Part shown: positions 1 through 10,640 of the stretch, one piece after another | Layout of the letters: each line of letters opens with the position of its first letter | How positions within the stretch are numbered: position 1 is the stretch's first letter | Assembly (NCBI RefSeq): GCF_902686445.1 | Contig: NC_062214.1 | Coordinates: forward strand, 47,067,454 to 47,131,453 | Source of the DNA: Sciurus carolinensis | Lineage: Eukaryota > Chordata > Mammalia > Rodentia > Sciuridae | Direction: 5' to 3' | DNA length: 64,000 nt | The notes under the pieces: model-generated | Seen by the model: the letters and a program-made list of their open reading frames with translations, nothing else | What the model was told of the DNA's origin: nothing | The model's database searches: none | Made by a program: the position numbers and the translations under genes

Positions 1-299
1 GTTTTTAGGAACAATGGGGCATGGGAGGGTGAGGAGACTGGAGGCAGGACTTGTGACAAAGCTTATGTGTCCTGCAACAGAGAACATTTTCATGGAGAGC
101 AGCCACTGCAAAGACCCAAGGAGTCTCACATCTTTCTCAGCTATGATTTGGAACTAACCTTGAGAATCAGTGGCCAGACATCACAAATATTATTCCCCCA
201 AAACTTGCAACTCTCCTAAGGGAGATCTTCTTGAGAAAAAACTGCTTGGAGAGAAGAACAAGTAAGTAATAATGAATAAATAACCAGGCAAATTGCATA
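1..299. other. Intergenic sequence, no recognised feature
   Basis: Single-copy-looking DNA with no convincing exon, promoter or repeat. The short open frames here show no protein-like features. Confidence 0.5.
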
Positions 300-535
300 T
301 TGCATACTAGTTCTCTGTTATCAAGAGGGATACTTGCCAAGACCCCAATGGATGCCTCAAACTTCAAATAATACCATGCTCTCTTTCTGTTTTCTACTAT
401 ACATACATTCATTTGATAAAGTTTCACTTATACAGAAGGTACAGTAAGAGAGTAGCAACAATAACAATTCATAAAATAGAGCAATTACAATATTACATAA
501 TATTATGTAATAATATTATGTAATCAGTTTTAAAT
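300..535 (+). mobile_element. Probable DNA-transposon fossil (Tigger/MER-like)
   Basis: The words 'ccaagaccccaatggatgcctcaaac', 'tacatacattcatttgataaagttt' and 'acagtaagagagtagcaacaataa' occur in the order typical of an old mammalian Tigger/MER-type DNA transposon. It ends in AT-rich palindromic sequence around 487-525. The family name is from memory; the copy is short and non-coding. Confidence 0.45.
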
Positions 536-1849
536 AATTTATTAATTGTTTCTTCATGGAATTTTCCACTTAATATTTTCAGACAAGATCAGGCACATTC
601 AGAGTCATAAGGTCATAGACTCCATTTAATATTTTCAGACTACCATTAACTCAGGGCAAAAGAAACCATGGAAAGCAAAACTTCAGATAAGAGGGGAAGT
701 TTCCAGGTGACTAGGAAACTTCCAGATATACCCACGGTCAGTGGCAGCAATATTAGATGATCACCAAGAGAAGAACTCAGGAGGCACTCCCTAAGAAGGA
801 GCAAAGGAACCCAGCATGTGCCTAACAGGAAACAAAAGGCAGGTGGGAAATGGAAGGTTCTAGAAATTGTGAGAAAACAGGAACCAGGATGATCAATGAC
901 TCGGTCAGAGGGAAGGTCTCCTTTTGCACTTGATGGTACAGTTCTTGGTCTTGTCCTTGGTTCCTTGCAGACCCTCCCTGTGGGGAGCACCCAAGAGTAA
1001 GAACCACAGAAAGCCCTCAGATCAACTTGAGAAGACTCCTATGTGATTCCCTGCTCCAGGTTCACCCGTTTCACCCATGTTCTCCACAGAAGCATCCAGA
1101 AAGTTCACTATCACAGTTTCACACCTTCCCCTTCTCCTGGTTCTTTCCTTATCCCCTCACTCACCCTGGTATTGGGTCCCTGTGGGCAGCTCCAGCCCAT
1201 CTTCCTTGAATCACCCTTCAAACCTGACACTAGTCCACATGACGTGTTTAAAATCTGGTTGAACCACATCACCTGAGGCAAGCCTCAGACTACCCAGTGC
1301 TTAGCTCACTCTTGCCATGAAGTGGAAATGATTCCTTGGGGGTGTTTATGAAGTGCAAATGGAAAATGAATACAGAAGAATTCAGCATAATGCCTGGAAC
1401 ATAGCAGGTGTTCCACAAACATGGGTTCAGGACTGTTGATGGTGCTGCTGAATGGCTCAGAGTCCCCCTGATCATGCAGGCCACTCATATCTTCACCTGC
1501 TGGGTTTTCATCTTCAAAACAAAGGCAGGTTTCTGGCACCAGCCATCTTGATCTAAATATCTCCCTTTGGTTCTCTCAGGTAACCTGTTCACCTTTCCAT
1601 CCTAGCACTTTGCATATGACATAGAAACTATCTGGTTCTGTATCTAAGCATCCCCTCCAGAATATAATTCAAAAAGCTGAGGGATCTTGGTATCTTGGAT
1701 CTTGGAATCTTAGTATCTCTGTCACAGAACACGTAGAACTGTCCTTAGGGGTGTAGTGAGACAAAGAGTCAGAAAGAAAGAGAGAAGGAGAGAGAGAGAG
1801 CTATTAAAATTCCAAATCTACTTCCTGCTTATGTTCACCCTATGCCTTT
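536..1849. other. Intergenic sequence with a short L2/MIR-like remnant
   Basis: The block is mostly featureless. Around 1382-1430 'cagcataatgcctggaacatagcaggtgttc' resembles the 3' end of L2/MIR elements ('cagtgcctggcacatagtaggtgctc'). A short GA-rich tract lies at 1764-1800. The open frames here look random. Confidence 0.4.
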
Positions 1850-1924
1850 TTGATAAAAATATATATAGATAAAATACATATATATAATGTATATATATAT
1901 ATTTACTTATTTATTTATATATAT
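1850..1924. repeat. AT-rich simple repeat
   Basis: Runs of (TA)n and TTTA words flank the 5' side of the B1-ID SINE that follows. Similar TA-rich DNA continues on the 3' side to about 2200. Confidence 0.75.
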
Positions 1925-2130
1925 GCTAGGCATGGTGGTGCACACCTATATTCCCAACATCTTAGGAGACTAAGGAAGGAGGATCACAAGTTTGAGGTCA
2001 ACTTCTGGCAATTGAGCAAGATCCTTTCTTAAAATGAAATTTGAAAGGGGATGGGGATTAGTTCAGTGGCAGAGCACCACTGGGCTCAGTCCCCAGCACC
2101 ACAAAAATAATAATAATAATAAATATATGT
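1925..2130 (+). mobile_element. B1-ID dimeric SINE
   Basis: The left monomer is B1-like ('ggcatggtggtgcacacctat...'). It is joined to an ID half ('ggggatggggattagttcagtggcagagcac...cagtccccagcaccac') and ends in an A/AAT-rich tail. This dimer type is characteristic of squirrel-related rodents and supports the organism call. Confidence 0.85.
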
Positions 2131-2324
2131 GCAGATGCATATTTACATATATATAGTTCACACATAAAAAATATATATCAAATAAATAAAATATATCCTT
2201 TTCTATTTTGGTACAAATTGATCATTGTATTTCCTTAGCCATGATGTTTTAATAAACTTAAAATAGATAATTGAGCTGGTATATGTGCATGAATATGTAT
2301 ATGCAGTGTATAGTTGTATAATAA

Positions 2325-2510
2325 TAGTAATTAATATTTACTGAACACCTAACTTTGTGCCAGGCAAGACATAAAGGTGTTATCTTTCAAACAAAGTCAA
2401 TCATCCCGACTACCTTGCAAGGGGGATATTGATATCTTATTTTATTCTTTATGAAATAGGTCCAGAGATGTTAAGGATATGTTCAATGTTACACAGTGTG
2501 GTACGGTTTC
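2325..2510 (+). mobile_element. MIR SINE fossil
   Basis: The segment 'atatttactgaacacctaactttgtgccaggcaagac...' continues with 'ccagagatgttaaggatatgttcaatgttacacagtg'. It follows the MIR consensus order of 'ttactgagcacctactatgtgccaggca' and later 'gaggttaagtaacttgcccaaggtcacacag'. Confidence 0.7.
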
Positions 2511-2521
2511 TTTTTCTTTCC

Positions 2522-2960
2522 TTTGTGTTGAGTTGAATCGCATCCCCACCCAAATCTATGTTAAAGTCCTAAGTATGTAAGCAATATAGAGATGATCCAG
2601 TTAAAATGACGTCAAAAGGGCAGACCCTGATACAATATACCTCATGTCCTTATGAAAAAGAGAACTATGTGCCCAGAGACATGTTCGTATAAGGAACATG
2701 TGATGGGACAGAGACAGGAGAAACCCATGTGAAGTGACAGGTTTGCAGTGATATGTCTGCAAGTCAGAGATTGTCCACAAATCACCAAGAGCTGGCAGAG
2801 GGTCTAGAACAGATCTTCTCTCACCACCCCAGGAAGGAACCCATACTTCTAACACCCTGACTCCAAATTTCTAGCCTCCAGAACTGTGAGATAACATGCT
2901 TCTCCTATTTCAAGACATCTAGTTTGTGGTACTTTACAATAGCAGCCCCATAACATCAAT
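2522..2960 (+). mobile_element. MLT1-type MaLR solo LTR
   Basis: It begins 'gtgttgagttgaatcgcatccccacc' and contains 'cctcatgtccttatgaaaaagag' and 'tagcctccagaactgtgagat'. It ends with 'tttgtggtactttacaatagcagcccca'. These are landmarks of MLT1 (ERVL-MaLR) LTRs in order. No internal retroviral sequence adjoins it. A poly-T run follows at about 2965-2988. Confidence 0.75.
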
Positions 2961-3185
2961 AGGTTTTTTTTTTTTTTTTTTTTTTTTTCCAAAGACGTTA
3001 CTTTTATCCACTGATTGCACATGTCCTGAAAAGTGTGAATTCAATTTCTGGGGACTCGTCTGCCTCTCCACTGAGTCAGGAAATCTTCAGGGAATAGTAT
3101 TTTCACCCTTGTGCTCCTACTTTATTAGCATAGTTGCTGACATAAGGAAAGTATGCAAAATGTTTTTTTGTTTTCTTTTAAATTT

Positions 3186-3362
3186 GCAGTACTGGGAATT
3201 GAACACAGGGGTGTTCTGCCACTGAGCTACTTCCCCAACTCTTTTCATTTTATATTTTGAGACAGGGTCTTGCTAAGTTGCCCAGGCTGACCTCTAATTT
3301 GTGATCCTCCTGTTTCAGCCTCTTGAGTCACTGGGATGACAGGTGTGCACCACCACATGTGT
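3186..3362 (-). mobile_element. B1-ID dimeric SINE, reverse orientation
   Basis: The reverse ID half ('tactgggaattgaacacaggggtgttctgccactgagctac') is followed by a TTTT-rich linker. The reverse B1 half ('gagacagggtcttgctaagttgcccaggctgacc...ggtgtgcaccacca') completes it. Confidence 0.85.
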
Positions 3363-3397
3363 CTCAAAATATGTTTTGATAAATTGAATAAGTGTTA

Positions 3398-3490
3398 AGG
3401 TTCTGGGATACAGCTTAGAAATACAGTGATTGTCTGGCATGTATGAGGTCCTGGGTTCAATTCCCAATACCCTCCTCACCAGCAAAACAG
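3398..3490 (+). mobile_element. ID SINE, diverged
   Basis: 'ttctgggatacagcttagaaatacagtgattgtctggcatgtatgaggtcctgggttcaattcccaatacc' matches the tRNA-derived ID core with several substitutions. Confidence 0.75.
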
Positions 3491-4868
3491 TGTTAGAGTA
3501 GTTAGAATGTTTTTATTCCATTTTAGTGTTTACACCAAATGAAAAAGTAAGTTTAGAATTAGCTGTCAGAGTAGATTTGAGATGAACTGGAGATGTGGGG
3601 AATGGGTCATGGAGCTGCTCAGACTCGGGTGATTCTCAGCAATGAGTCACATATTTCCCTGGCACCCACCACCCTGTGAGCTCCCACACCCACCTCAGGG
3701 TGTCTAGGTCAGTGAGGGATTTCATCCAGAAAATTCCACTCCATGCAAACCAAAAGTGGACTCCAATGAGTGAAAAATTTAAACCAAGAAGTACAGGTAC
3801 ACCATCTGACAAGTGCACTTATTGTGGGGATATAGCAGTATTTGAAAGCAGACATCTCCCAGAAAATTTGCAGATGTATGTGTGCCTCCATCTTTATCCC
3901 CATGTGATTGAGAGGGAAGGAGCTGGGTTTAGGTTGGATCTGCAGAGAAGAATATAAAAGATACATTCGCCCAACCACTGCATTGAATGTTCCCTGTTAC
4001 GCACACTGCACAGAGGCCTGAGAGTTATGAGGTAAGTGAGACAAAAATGTTTATATTCTGGTTCATGAGAAAAGACTTACAGATGATATTAATAAGTTCA
4101 TTGCTATAGGCTCTAAAGGTCCAGGCGCTGTACTTGGCTTTATCCACCAAGGTGGGCATCCGGTTTGGGTTTATCTTTATTTTGAAATGGACAATAGAAT
4201 GCTTGTTTAAGAGGACAAACCTTAAAGGATTAGCCGGCTTGAAACATCTTTCCACTGAATGCCAAGTTAAGGTCAAGGAAGTCACAGTAACAACAGAGTC
4301 CCTATCTATGACATCCAGTGAACTAGATCTGCTAGCCTGCAAGGAGGACAGAATTGGGAAGACTCTAAGACTTCAAGGAAGGAGGTCAGTGAACAGTTTG
4401 TGTAGCAGGAAATGGGACAGAAATTAGCAATTTCAAATCAGGAGGCAGGCAACTAATTAAAGAAAATTATCAACATCTCAACCCCTCCATGCCCCAGTTC
4501 CACTTTTCCAACACATCTCAAATCATCTCTGAAAGTTAATTTCTAAACTTCTTTTTATGTTTTTTAAACACCGAAACATAGTTTATCTTATGGGAGAGAA
4601 ATAAATCTAGAATTTCATCCAGGAGGAGGCATGGATTCTGTGATGTTCTGAAGGTTAAGAACAGAAACAAGATGCAGGAATACATTCCTAATGCCTGTCC
4701 ACAGAGTGAAGGATGCTGAAAAACCCAGAAAGAGGTGAGTCAAGGGCTTGGACATGAGTGTTAGAGTGAAGGATGGTAAAGGAGACCAATCTGAGAGATC
4801 AAGTATTACAACAAAAGAGCTGACAATAAATATGGCACCAGAAAATACAGAGGGGAGTGTGGGGAGGG
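3491..4868. other. Intergenic sequence, no recognised feature
   Basis: Unique-looking DNA with open frames of about 90-105 codons overlapping on both strands (3636-4427). They lack domains, low-bias composition or plausible splice context, so I do not call a gene. Confidence 0.5.
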
Positions 4869-5211
4869 TAAGCCAGTTGCTATGGTGCACACCTGTAATC
4901 CCAGCAACTTGGGAGGTTGGGGTAGGAGGACTGTAAGATTGAGGCCAGCCTCAGCAATTTAGCAAGGTCCTAAGCAACTTCATCAAACTGTCTTAAAATT
5001 AAAAATTAAAAAGGGGGTCTGGGGTTGTGGCTCAGTGGTAGAGCACCTGCCTATTATGTGTGAGGCACTGGGTTCAATTTTCAGCACCACACATAAATAA
5101 ATGAATAAAGGTCTGCCAGCATCTAAAAAATGTATATTAAAAAATTAAAAGGACTGGGGATGTGGCTTAGTGATAACCCCAGCTGCATTCAAACCCAGTA
5201 CCAAAAAGAAG

Positions 5212-5212
<1 letters not shown>
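4869..5212 (+). mobile_element. Nested SINEs: B1-ID with a second ID element in its linker
   Basis: A B1 half (4875-4995) runs into 'ttaaaattaaaaattaaaaaggggg'. A complete ID element with its own tail follows (about 5014-5145). After 'aaaaaattaaaaggactggggatgtggcttag' the original ID half resumes (to about 5207). The A-rich words bracketing the inner ID look like the target-site duplication of a later insertion. Confidence 0.8.
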
Positions 5213-5265
<53 letters not shown>

Positions 5266-5270
5266 AGAGG
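5213..5270. repeat. (GA)n microsatellite
   Basis: An almost pure AG dinucleotide run directly follows the A-rich tail of the nested SINE, a common birthplace for microsatellites. Confidence 0.95.
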
Positions 5271-5960
5271 AGAAGGAAGAGGAAGTAAGGGAAGAATTCA
5301 TTTTTGATAAACCCTGGGTTTGAGGTAAAAATAGAATTCTAAGTAAGAATATCTGGCATGCTGCTGAAAAGGTAAAACTAAAAATCTTAGGGCAGGGGAA
5401 AGTTAGAAATGCTGATGGCAATGGTTATAAGGAGAGGAGATGAAGTTTCTCAGATGAAAGAGTCAAAAGAAGGAAGAGAAAGGTGAACCCTGGACCTATG
5501 GAGTTTCTCCCATGATGATATTCAGAGGTTCATCAGTTGGTTAAGGATGCAGTTGTAACACCAGAAGAAAATCAGGAGCTGTGTCATCCCAGGTAGCTCA
5601 GGGAAAAGAGAGCATCAAGAAGAAAAGACTGATCAATGGTGTCCACTACTGCCAAGGTACACATGATAGAGAGATGGCTTTTGAGTTTGTGAATCAGAGG
5701 TCAAATTTTGCAAGTGCCCTTTTAGTAAATAAAATAGCAGGGAGTGGGCAAGAGCATCCAAGCAGTAGCAAGACAGTAGCAGCCTCATACAGAAGACTTG
5801 TTCAACCAGATTGGCCATCACCACCAGGAGGGAAGTGGAGGAAGCCTAGGAGAAGAGTGTATGACTGCAGCAGACAGGAAGGTGGTCACTACAGACTCCA
5901 TTCTCTCTCTGATATTCAACTGCTGAGGGATGTGAAACAAATATGTTCATGAATATGAGC
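5271..5960. other. Intergenic purine-rich sequence
   Basis: The DNA is A/G-rich. An open frame of 123 codons (5581-5952, plus) shows no recognisable domain and no transcription context, so I leave it as noncoding. Confidence 0.45.
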
Positions 5961-5964
5961 TGAC

Positions 5965-6270
5965 ATTTTTTCACTTTTCATTTTGGAAATCTTCAAACAT
6001 ATTAGAATAGTGTATCACATTGCTCAATTCCAACCCATGGCCAATCTTGATTTGCTTCTATTGCATCCACTTTGCTCACCAACTGGTTTGTTGGCAAGTT
6101 CAGTCCAAATATTAAATCAATCACTTCTTCCTGGAATAATTCCTTGAATGCTTCCATAAAAATTACAGACTTTTGTAAATTATAGCTATATACCATTACT
6201 ACTTCTAAAAAGTAAATAGTAGTTCCTGAATTGCCCCTAAGTGTTTAAATTTCTCCAATTATCTCATATC
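5965..6270. mobile_element. Possible ancient L1 3' fragment
   Basis: 'cattttggaaatcttcaaacatattagaatag' and later 'ttgcccctaagtgtttaaatttctccaattatctcatatc' recall old mammalian L1 3' regions. The match is from memory and weak. Confidence 0.3.
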
Positions 6271-6339
6271 ATTTGGTGGGAAGGGGGAGCTGTTTAATCA
6301 CAGTCAAAATTCAAGCAAGAGTCATACGCAGAAAATCAA

Positions 6340-6620
6340 AGGTTGAATGTTTTTTTTTTCTCATATGCTAGAGCAAAATGAGTGGGGAGAAAGAGGGGGA
6401 TCATATATTATAAAAATGTAGGGAAGATCTGCAAAGTAGGAGACCAAGAGAGAGAGAGAGAATAGGTATGGGAAAGGGGAGGAAATGCAGAATGAATTTT
6501 AAAAAATCATGCCATGTGTATACATAAATATACCGCAGTGAATTCCACCTTTATGCATGAAGGATTTTGTCAGAATTAACCCTTATGTATAACTATAATG
6601 CATTAATAAAAAGGAGGGGA
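6340..6620 (+). mobile_element. L1 3' UTR fragment
   Basis: An AG-rich stretch is followed by 'atgccatgtgtatacataaatataccgcagtgaattccacctttatgca...tgtataactataatgcattaataaaaa'. This is the layout of a rodent L1 3' end with its terminal AATAAA and A-rich tail. No ORF2 reading frame survives. Confidence 0.6.
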
Positions 6621-6695
6621 ATATTCAGACAAGGCCTGCACATGGAATTGGCCAACATGTACCTCTGTCTTTCCACATCTATAAATTCTTCCTCT

Positions 6696-6905
6696 TTTTG
6701 AGGGGGAATTGAGGATTGAACCCAGGGCAGTTTACCACTGAATTACATCCTCATCCCCAGCCCTTATTTATTTATTTTTGAGACAGGATCTCAATAAATT
6801 GCTTAGTGCCTTGTTAATTTGCTGAGGTTGGCCTCAAAATTATAATCCTCCTGCCTCAGTCTCTGATGTTGCTGGGATTACAGCATGCACGACATGGCCA
6901 GGCCC
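6696..6905 (-). mobile_element. B1-ID dimeric SINE, reverse orientation
   Basis: The reverse ID half ('ttgaggattgaacccagggcagtttaccactgaattac...ccccagccc') is followed by 'tttatttatttttgagacaggatctc'. The reverse B1 half ('ctcctgcctcagtctctgatgttgctgggattacagcatgc') ends it. Confidence 0.85.
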
Positions 6906-7032
6906 CTTCTTTCTTTTTCATCTTGATGCTTATCTGTTGAAAAAACAAGGTAATGTGTCCTGTAGAGTTTCCGGCAATGGATTGTGTTGGAGGTATGCAC
7001 AGGAGATCATTAGCAGGTCCTTCCACTGCTGT

Positions 7033-7197
7033 ATTTTTTAAAATTTTTTTTAGTTGCTGATGGACCTTTATTTTATTTACTTATTTATATGTGGTGCTGA
7101 GAATCCAACCCAGTGCCTCACACATACTAGGCAATACTAGTATGTACATACAGAGCACATACTAGTGCTCTGCCACTGAGTCACAACCCCAGTCCAC
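7033..7197 (-). mobile_element. ID SINE with internal expansion, reverse orientation
   Basis: 'tttagttgctgatggacctttattttatttacttatttatatgtggtgctgagaatccaaccc...ctctgccactgagtcacaaccccagtcc' is an ID-family copy in reverse. Within it 'actaggcaatactagtatgtacatacagagcacatactag' shows a short local duplication. Confidence 0.8.
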
Positions 7198-7265
7198 ACC
7201 CCTGTATTTCTTGTCAGCTGGAAGTTAAATCTTGAAGTTTCCTGTGCTTCAAGTCTCTCTCTCTC

Positions 7266-7445
7266 TTTTTTTTTTTTTTTGTCAAAAAAAGTTTATTTCC
7301 TAATGAATCACATCAGTAAGCACAATGTCATTTTGCAATGTTCATATTGATGCCTCTGGGCCATCATGCAAGCCCATCCCTGCTAAATTTCCAATACTTT
7401 TCACAATGTTGACAGGAAAATGCAATTGTATCTTCTTACAGAAAA
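7266..7445 (-). pseudogene. Truncated retrocopy of an unidentified mRNA 3' end
   Basis: On the minus strand unique sequence runs into AATAAA (7292-7297), then 11 bases later a pure A tract (complement of the T run 7267-7280). A poly(A) signal at the normal distance from an A tail is the signature of an L1-mobilised 3'-truncated cDNA. I could not identify the parent; one frame gives a short non-repetitive peptide ending at a stop, but it is unrecognised. A non-coding retroposon 3' end is the alternative. Confidence 0.4.
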
Positions 7446-7505
7446 TGCTTTTTATTTTTTGGATCTGAGGATCAAATCTACTCAGCCATATCTCCAGTAT
7501 CTAAT
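7446..7505 (-). mobile_element. ID SINE fragment, reverse
   Basis: 'tttttggatctgaggatcaaatctactcagccatatctccagta' is a short decayed reverse ID core. Confidence 0.45.
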
Positions 7506-7587
7506 CTATTTTGATGAACAGAAAATTCAATATTCTATATACACTAAAGACATACATAAAACCAACATTTCTTAAATATAAAAATTA

Positions 7588-7693
7588 TGTCTGGGTATGG
7601 TGGCTCATACCTATAATCCCATCTATTAGGGAGGCTGAGGCAGGAGGTCCACAAGCTCCAGGCCAGCCTCAGCAACATAACAAGATCCTTCCT

Positions 7694-7728
<35 letters not shown>

Positions 7729-7730
7729 AA
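7588..7730 (+). mobile_element. B1 monomer of a B1-ID SINE with long poly(A)
   Basis: 'gtctgggtatggtggctcatacctataatccc...aggccagcctcagcaacataacaagatcc' is followed by an uninterrupted run of more than 30 A. There is no ID half, so the copy is monomeric or truncated, and the long tail suggests a fairly recent insertion. Confidence 0.85.
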
Positions 7731-9650
7731 TTTATATGATCATTTCCATTTCTATGAACAAATATGGTGATTTTTCTAACATGAAATCAATGTTCAGAAT
7801 GTGCTCTGTCACTGATATTGGAATAATAGGTATAGAATATCTTATAAAAATAGAGGTATGGAATGATAATTGGAGGGGACACTGTCACAAATTGCTCCTT
7901 CCTGTGGACATTAACAGACACCTTCTGTAACCAACACCTGCTCACAATGCAGGCAAGGCTAGAAGCTGATCTTGGAGGTTGCTGACAATGACCGCTGTAG
8001 AGATTTCCCATGCCATTAAGGCCTGTAGGGCGCTACCATCAGAGAGAATGGAGAACTAGTGAGGAACATGGTATAACAAAAAAAAAAAAAAAAAAAAAAA
8101 AGAAATCTAAAAAATCTAAAGGGATCACTAAATAATTTTAAAAAGGCAGAGTTGAGATATCACCAATACCTTGACTGACTGATTCTCAAGTAACCTAAGA
8201 ATGTAAATTCCAAATTTCATAAGAACATGAAGCATACTTGTATTATACTGACCTCATGCATAACTATCATGCTCAGAAAACTCCAGAAATTTCCCTAAGA
8301 ATTAGAATCAACCCCCCTCATCTCTATGCACTTCTTAGACTACTGTTCATATAACAAATATATCCATTTTCTACAGAAATTCTATGAAGCAAAGTCATGA
8401 ACCAAACAGCTTTTTAAAGGAATGAATTGTCAGCTCCCTATTTGTTAGGGAAAAAATACCCAAAGGCATCAGTCTCTGCAAAAATAAATAAGTTATATAA
8501 ATACTCTGGGGTTAGAGGGAGATACAGAGAATTCTGTAGGCTAAAGTAAAAATTGTGTGATTTAGCACATGACAGAGCTCAGGGGTGGGGAGTTTGAGGA
8601 TTCATTGAAAAAAAAAAAAAAGACAGGAAGATCAAGATCTCCAGGATCCCCATCCACAGGTGGAAGGAGGAAGAAGGCAAGCAAAATGGTAAAATCTAGA
8701 AGGAAAGTCTAAGAGAAATGACCCAACCAAATCCTGAAACTAACCCCCAAAATTCTTGTTGAAAGAAATACAGTAGAACCAAGGATCCAGATCTCAGGAT
8801 TTCTGTTTAGGATTTCAATAGACACCACTCCCTGATCCCCCTAAACCTAGTTATCAGCAGACAGTCCCAGACCAAACCAAAATCTACATGTCAATCTGTT
8901 CCTACCCATTTCTGAGCAGGGCAAAGTTCTGCCAATCCCAGTTGCCACCCTGAAAGTTCCAACCACCAATGTTGGCATTTGACAAGGGCCAGCCCACAAG
9001 GGTGTGAAGAATTAGGGCTCAATTGGAATAACTGAGCCAGGAAGCTGGCTTGGTCAGAGCCTCTCCCAGATAAGTGGGAGCCCTTTCAGAGGTCAGACTG
9101 CTGTTGAAAAGCAGCCGACTCTGTCCAGGAGGGTTTTGGCACAGAAAAGGTCAGTATTTCCTTTGACTAGGGAATGCTTTAAATTTGATAAGAAAAACTT
9201 AATCATTTCTGCCCTGTTTAAGAGGAAATCATGGAAAGTTTCTGGGCCAAGTTATATGGCAAAAGATCTCGGTGCTTGAAAGGAAATAAGCTTTGTGCCA
9301 AACAAGGTGGCGTTTGCAATGCAGAGACAGGAAGGTAGAAAAGAGGGTAAGGTGTGCTGAACTGGAGCCACAGGTGAGCAGATTGGGATCCCAGCACCTG
9401 CTTTTGATGGTCCTTGAGCCTCACTTGAGACAAATTCTTAAGATAATCATAAAAATCCATAGCAACTGTGCTGTGTTGGGATTTGCGGTGAGATTCCAAA
9501 TCAAGAGTCAGAGCAGGAGAAACAGGTTTCCTTCACAGGCAGGCAGAGGAATGTGAGCACTTCTCCGTCTATTTCAAGAGCTATCTACTGACTGCTCCTT
9601 GGTTTTGCTCACACCCTGTTTTCTGTCCCATGTTTCTACAATAAGAAATT
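7731..9650. other. Intergenic sequence, poly(A) runs only
   Basis: Unique AT-moderate DNA. Poly(A) runs occur at 8078-8101 and around 8608-8621 without a clear SINE body. No gene signal was seen. Confidence 0.5.
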
Positions 9651-9651
9651 A

Positions 9652-9842
9652 GTCCATCCAGTCATGGTGGCACATACCTGTAATCCCAGCAACTTGGGAG
9701 ACTAAGGCAGAAAGATAACATGTTGGAGCCCAGTTTTGGCAAGACCCTATCTCAAAATAAAAAAATAATAAAATAAAAATAAAAGGACTTGGAATGTAGT
9801 TTAGTGGTAGAGCACCTCTGGGTTCAGTCCCTAGTACCATTA
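9652..9842 (+). mobile_element. B1-ID dimeric SINE
   Basis: The B1 half ('cagtcatggtggcacatacctgtaatcccagcaacttgggag...') leads through an A/AAT linker to an ID half ('gacttggaatgtagtttagtggtagagcac...cagtccctagtacc'). Confidence 0.85.
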
Positions 9843-9898
9843 AAAGGAGGCGGAAAAGGAGAAGGAGAAGGAGGAGGAGAAAGAGGAGGAGGAGAGAA
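9843..9898. repeat. (GGA/GAA)n purine repeat
   Basis: GGAGAAGGAGGA-type trinucleotide repeats grow out of the tail of the preceding SINE. The opposite strand reads as a leucine-rich spurious frame. Confidence 0.85.
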
Positions 9899-10261
9899 AT
9901 GAGTCCAGAACACATCACCAGCATCATCCATTTCTAGAACACTTTTGAGAAGCAAACCTTCCTTCACAATGGTCTGTACAATTGTTTTGTTTTATCCTCA
10001 GAGAGAGGAAGAGAGAGAGAGAAACAGAGACTGAAACCAAAAGAAATGAATTAGAATTTCTAAACTTTTCACTCACATTCAGGGCAGTAAGGATCAGTCT
10101 ATCAGCTCAAGAAAGAATGAGATGCTTTAGAGGGTTCATGACAAACCATTTCAGAGGCATGAGTGTTAAGTAGGAGTTTGGGAACACCAGGGATTCAGGG
10201 TATAAAAAAGATGCTGCTGGAGGACAAGACAGGAAGAGAAGTCATGTCCCTCTTTATGGTA

Positions 10262-10640
10262 AGTCCCATAACCATGACAACTCTGGCCACTGAGGACTCA
10301 TCACCATGACACAGGTGATATTTTAAAATGACCAATGAAGGTAAATTGGACAATGTTCTAATCAGGTATCATAAGATAACCAATGGGGGCAAATGGAGAA
10401 AAGTCTTTAATCAGGTCCTTACAGGGACAAGAACACCTCACAGCTCAGCATATGAGACATTAATTTCTAGATATGGGGGCTTGAGCCTCTCTTGCTCAGC
10501 CCACTCAGCTCTACCTTATAGAGCACTACTTCCACCTTCACCTTCAATAAATCTATACTTTGCTTGTTACTTGTGTGTATCCTGCTCAATTCTTTGTTTG
10601 AGACACCAAGGACCTGGTCCCCAACTGGACACCCTAATGA
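10262..10640 (+). mobile_element. Solo LTR of an endogenous retrovirus-like element
   Basis: A U3-like region is followed by 'cagctctaccttatagagcac', a poly(A) signal (AATAAA in 'ttcaataaatctatactttgcttg') and a U5-like end ('gtatcctgctcaattctttgtttgagacacc...caactggacacc'). This is R/U5 architecture of a class I or ERVL-type LTR. No gag, pol or env sequence adjoins it. The 5' boundary is uncertain. Confidence 0.6.

Noticed and set aside
5014..5110. tRNA-like sequences in ID elements
   Set aside because: The A- and B-box-like words are SINE promoter remnants. The bodies carry A-rich tails and do not form a proper cloverleaf with anticodon arm.
5213..5270. Regularly repeated units considered as a CRISPR-like array (also at 25037-25147 and 63430-63482)
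   Set aside because: They are dinucleotide microsatellites with no spacers, and the window is a mammalian genome.
9649..9927. Leucine-rich minus frame suggesting a membrane segment
   Set aside because: The leucine run is the complement of the (GGA/GAA)n tail following a SINE.
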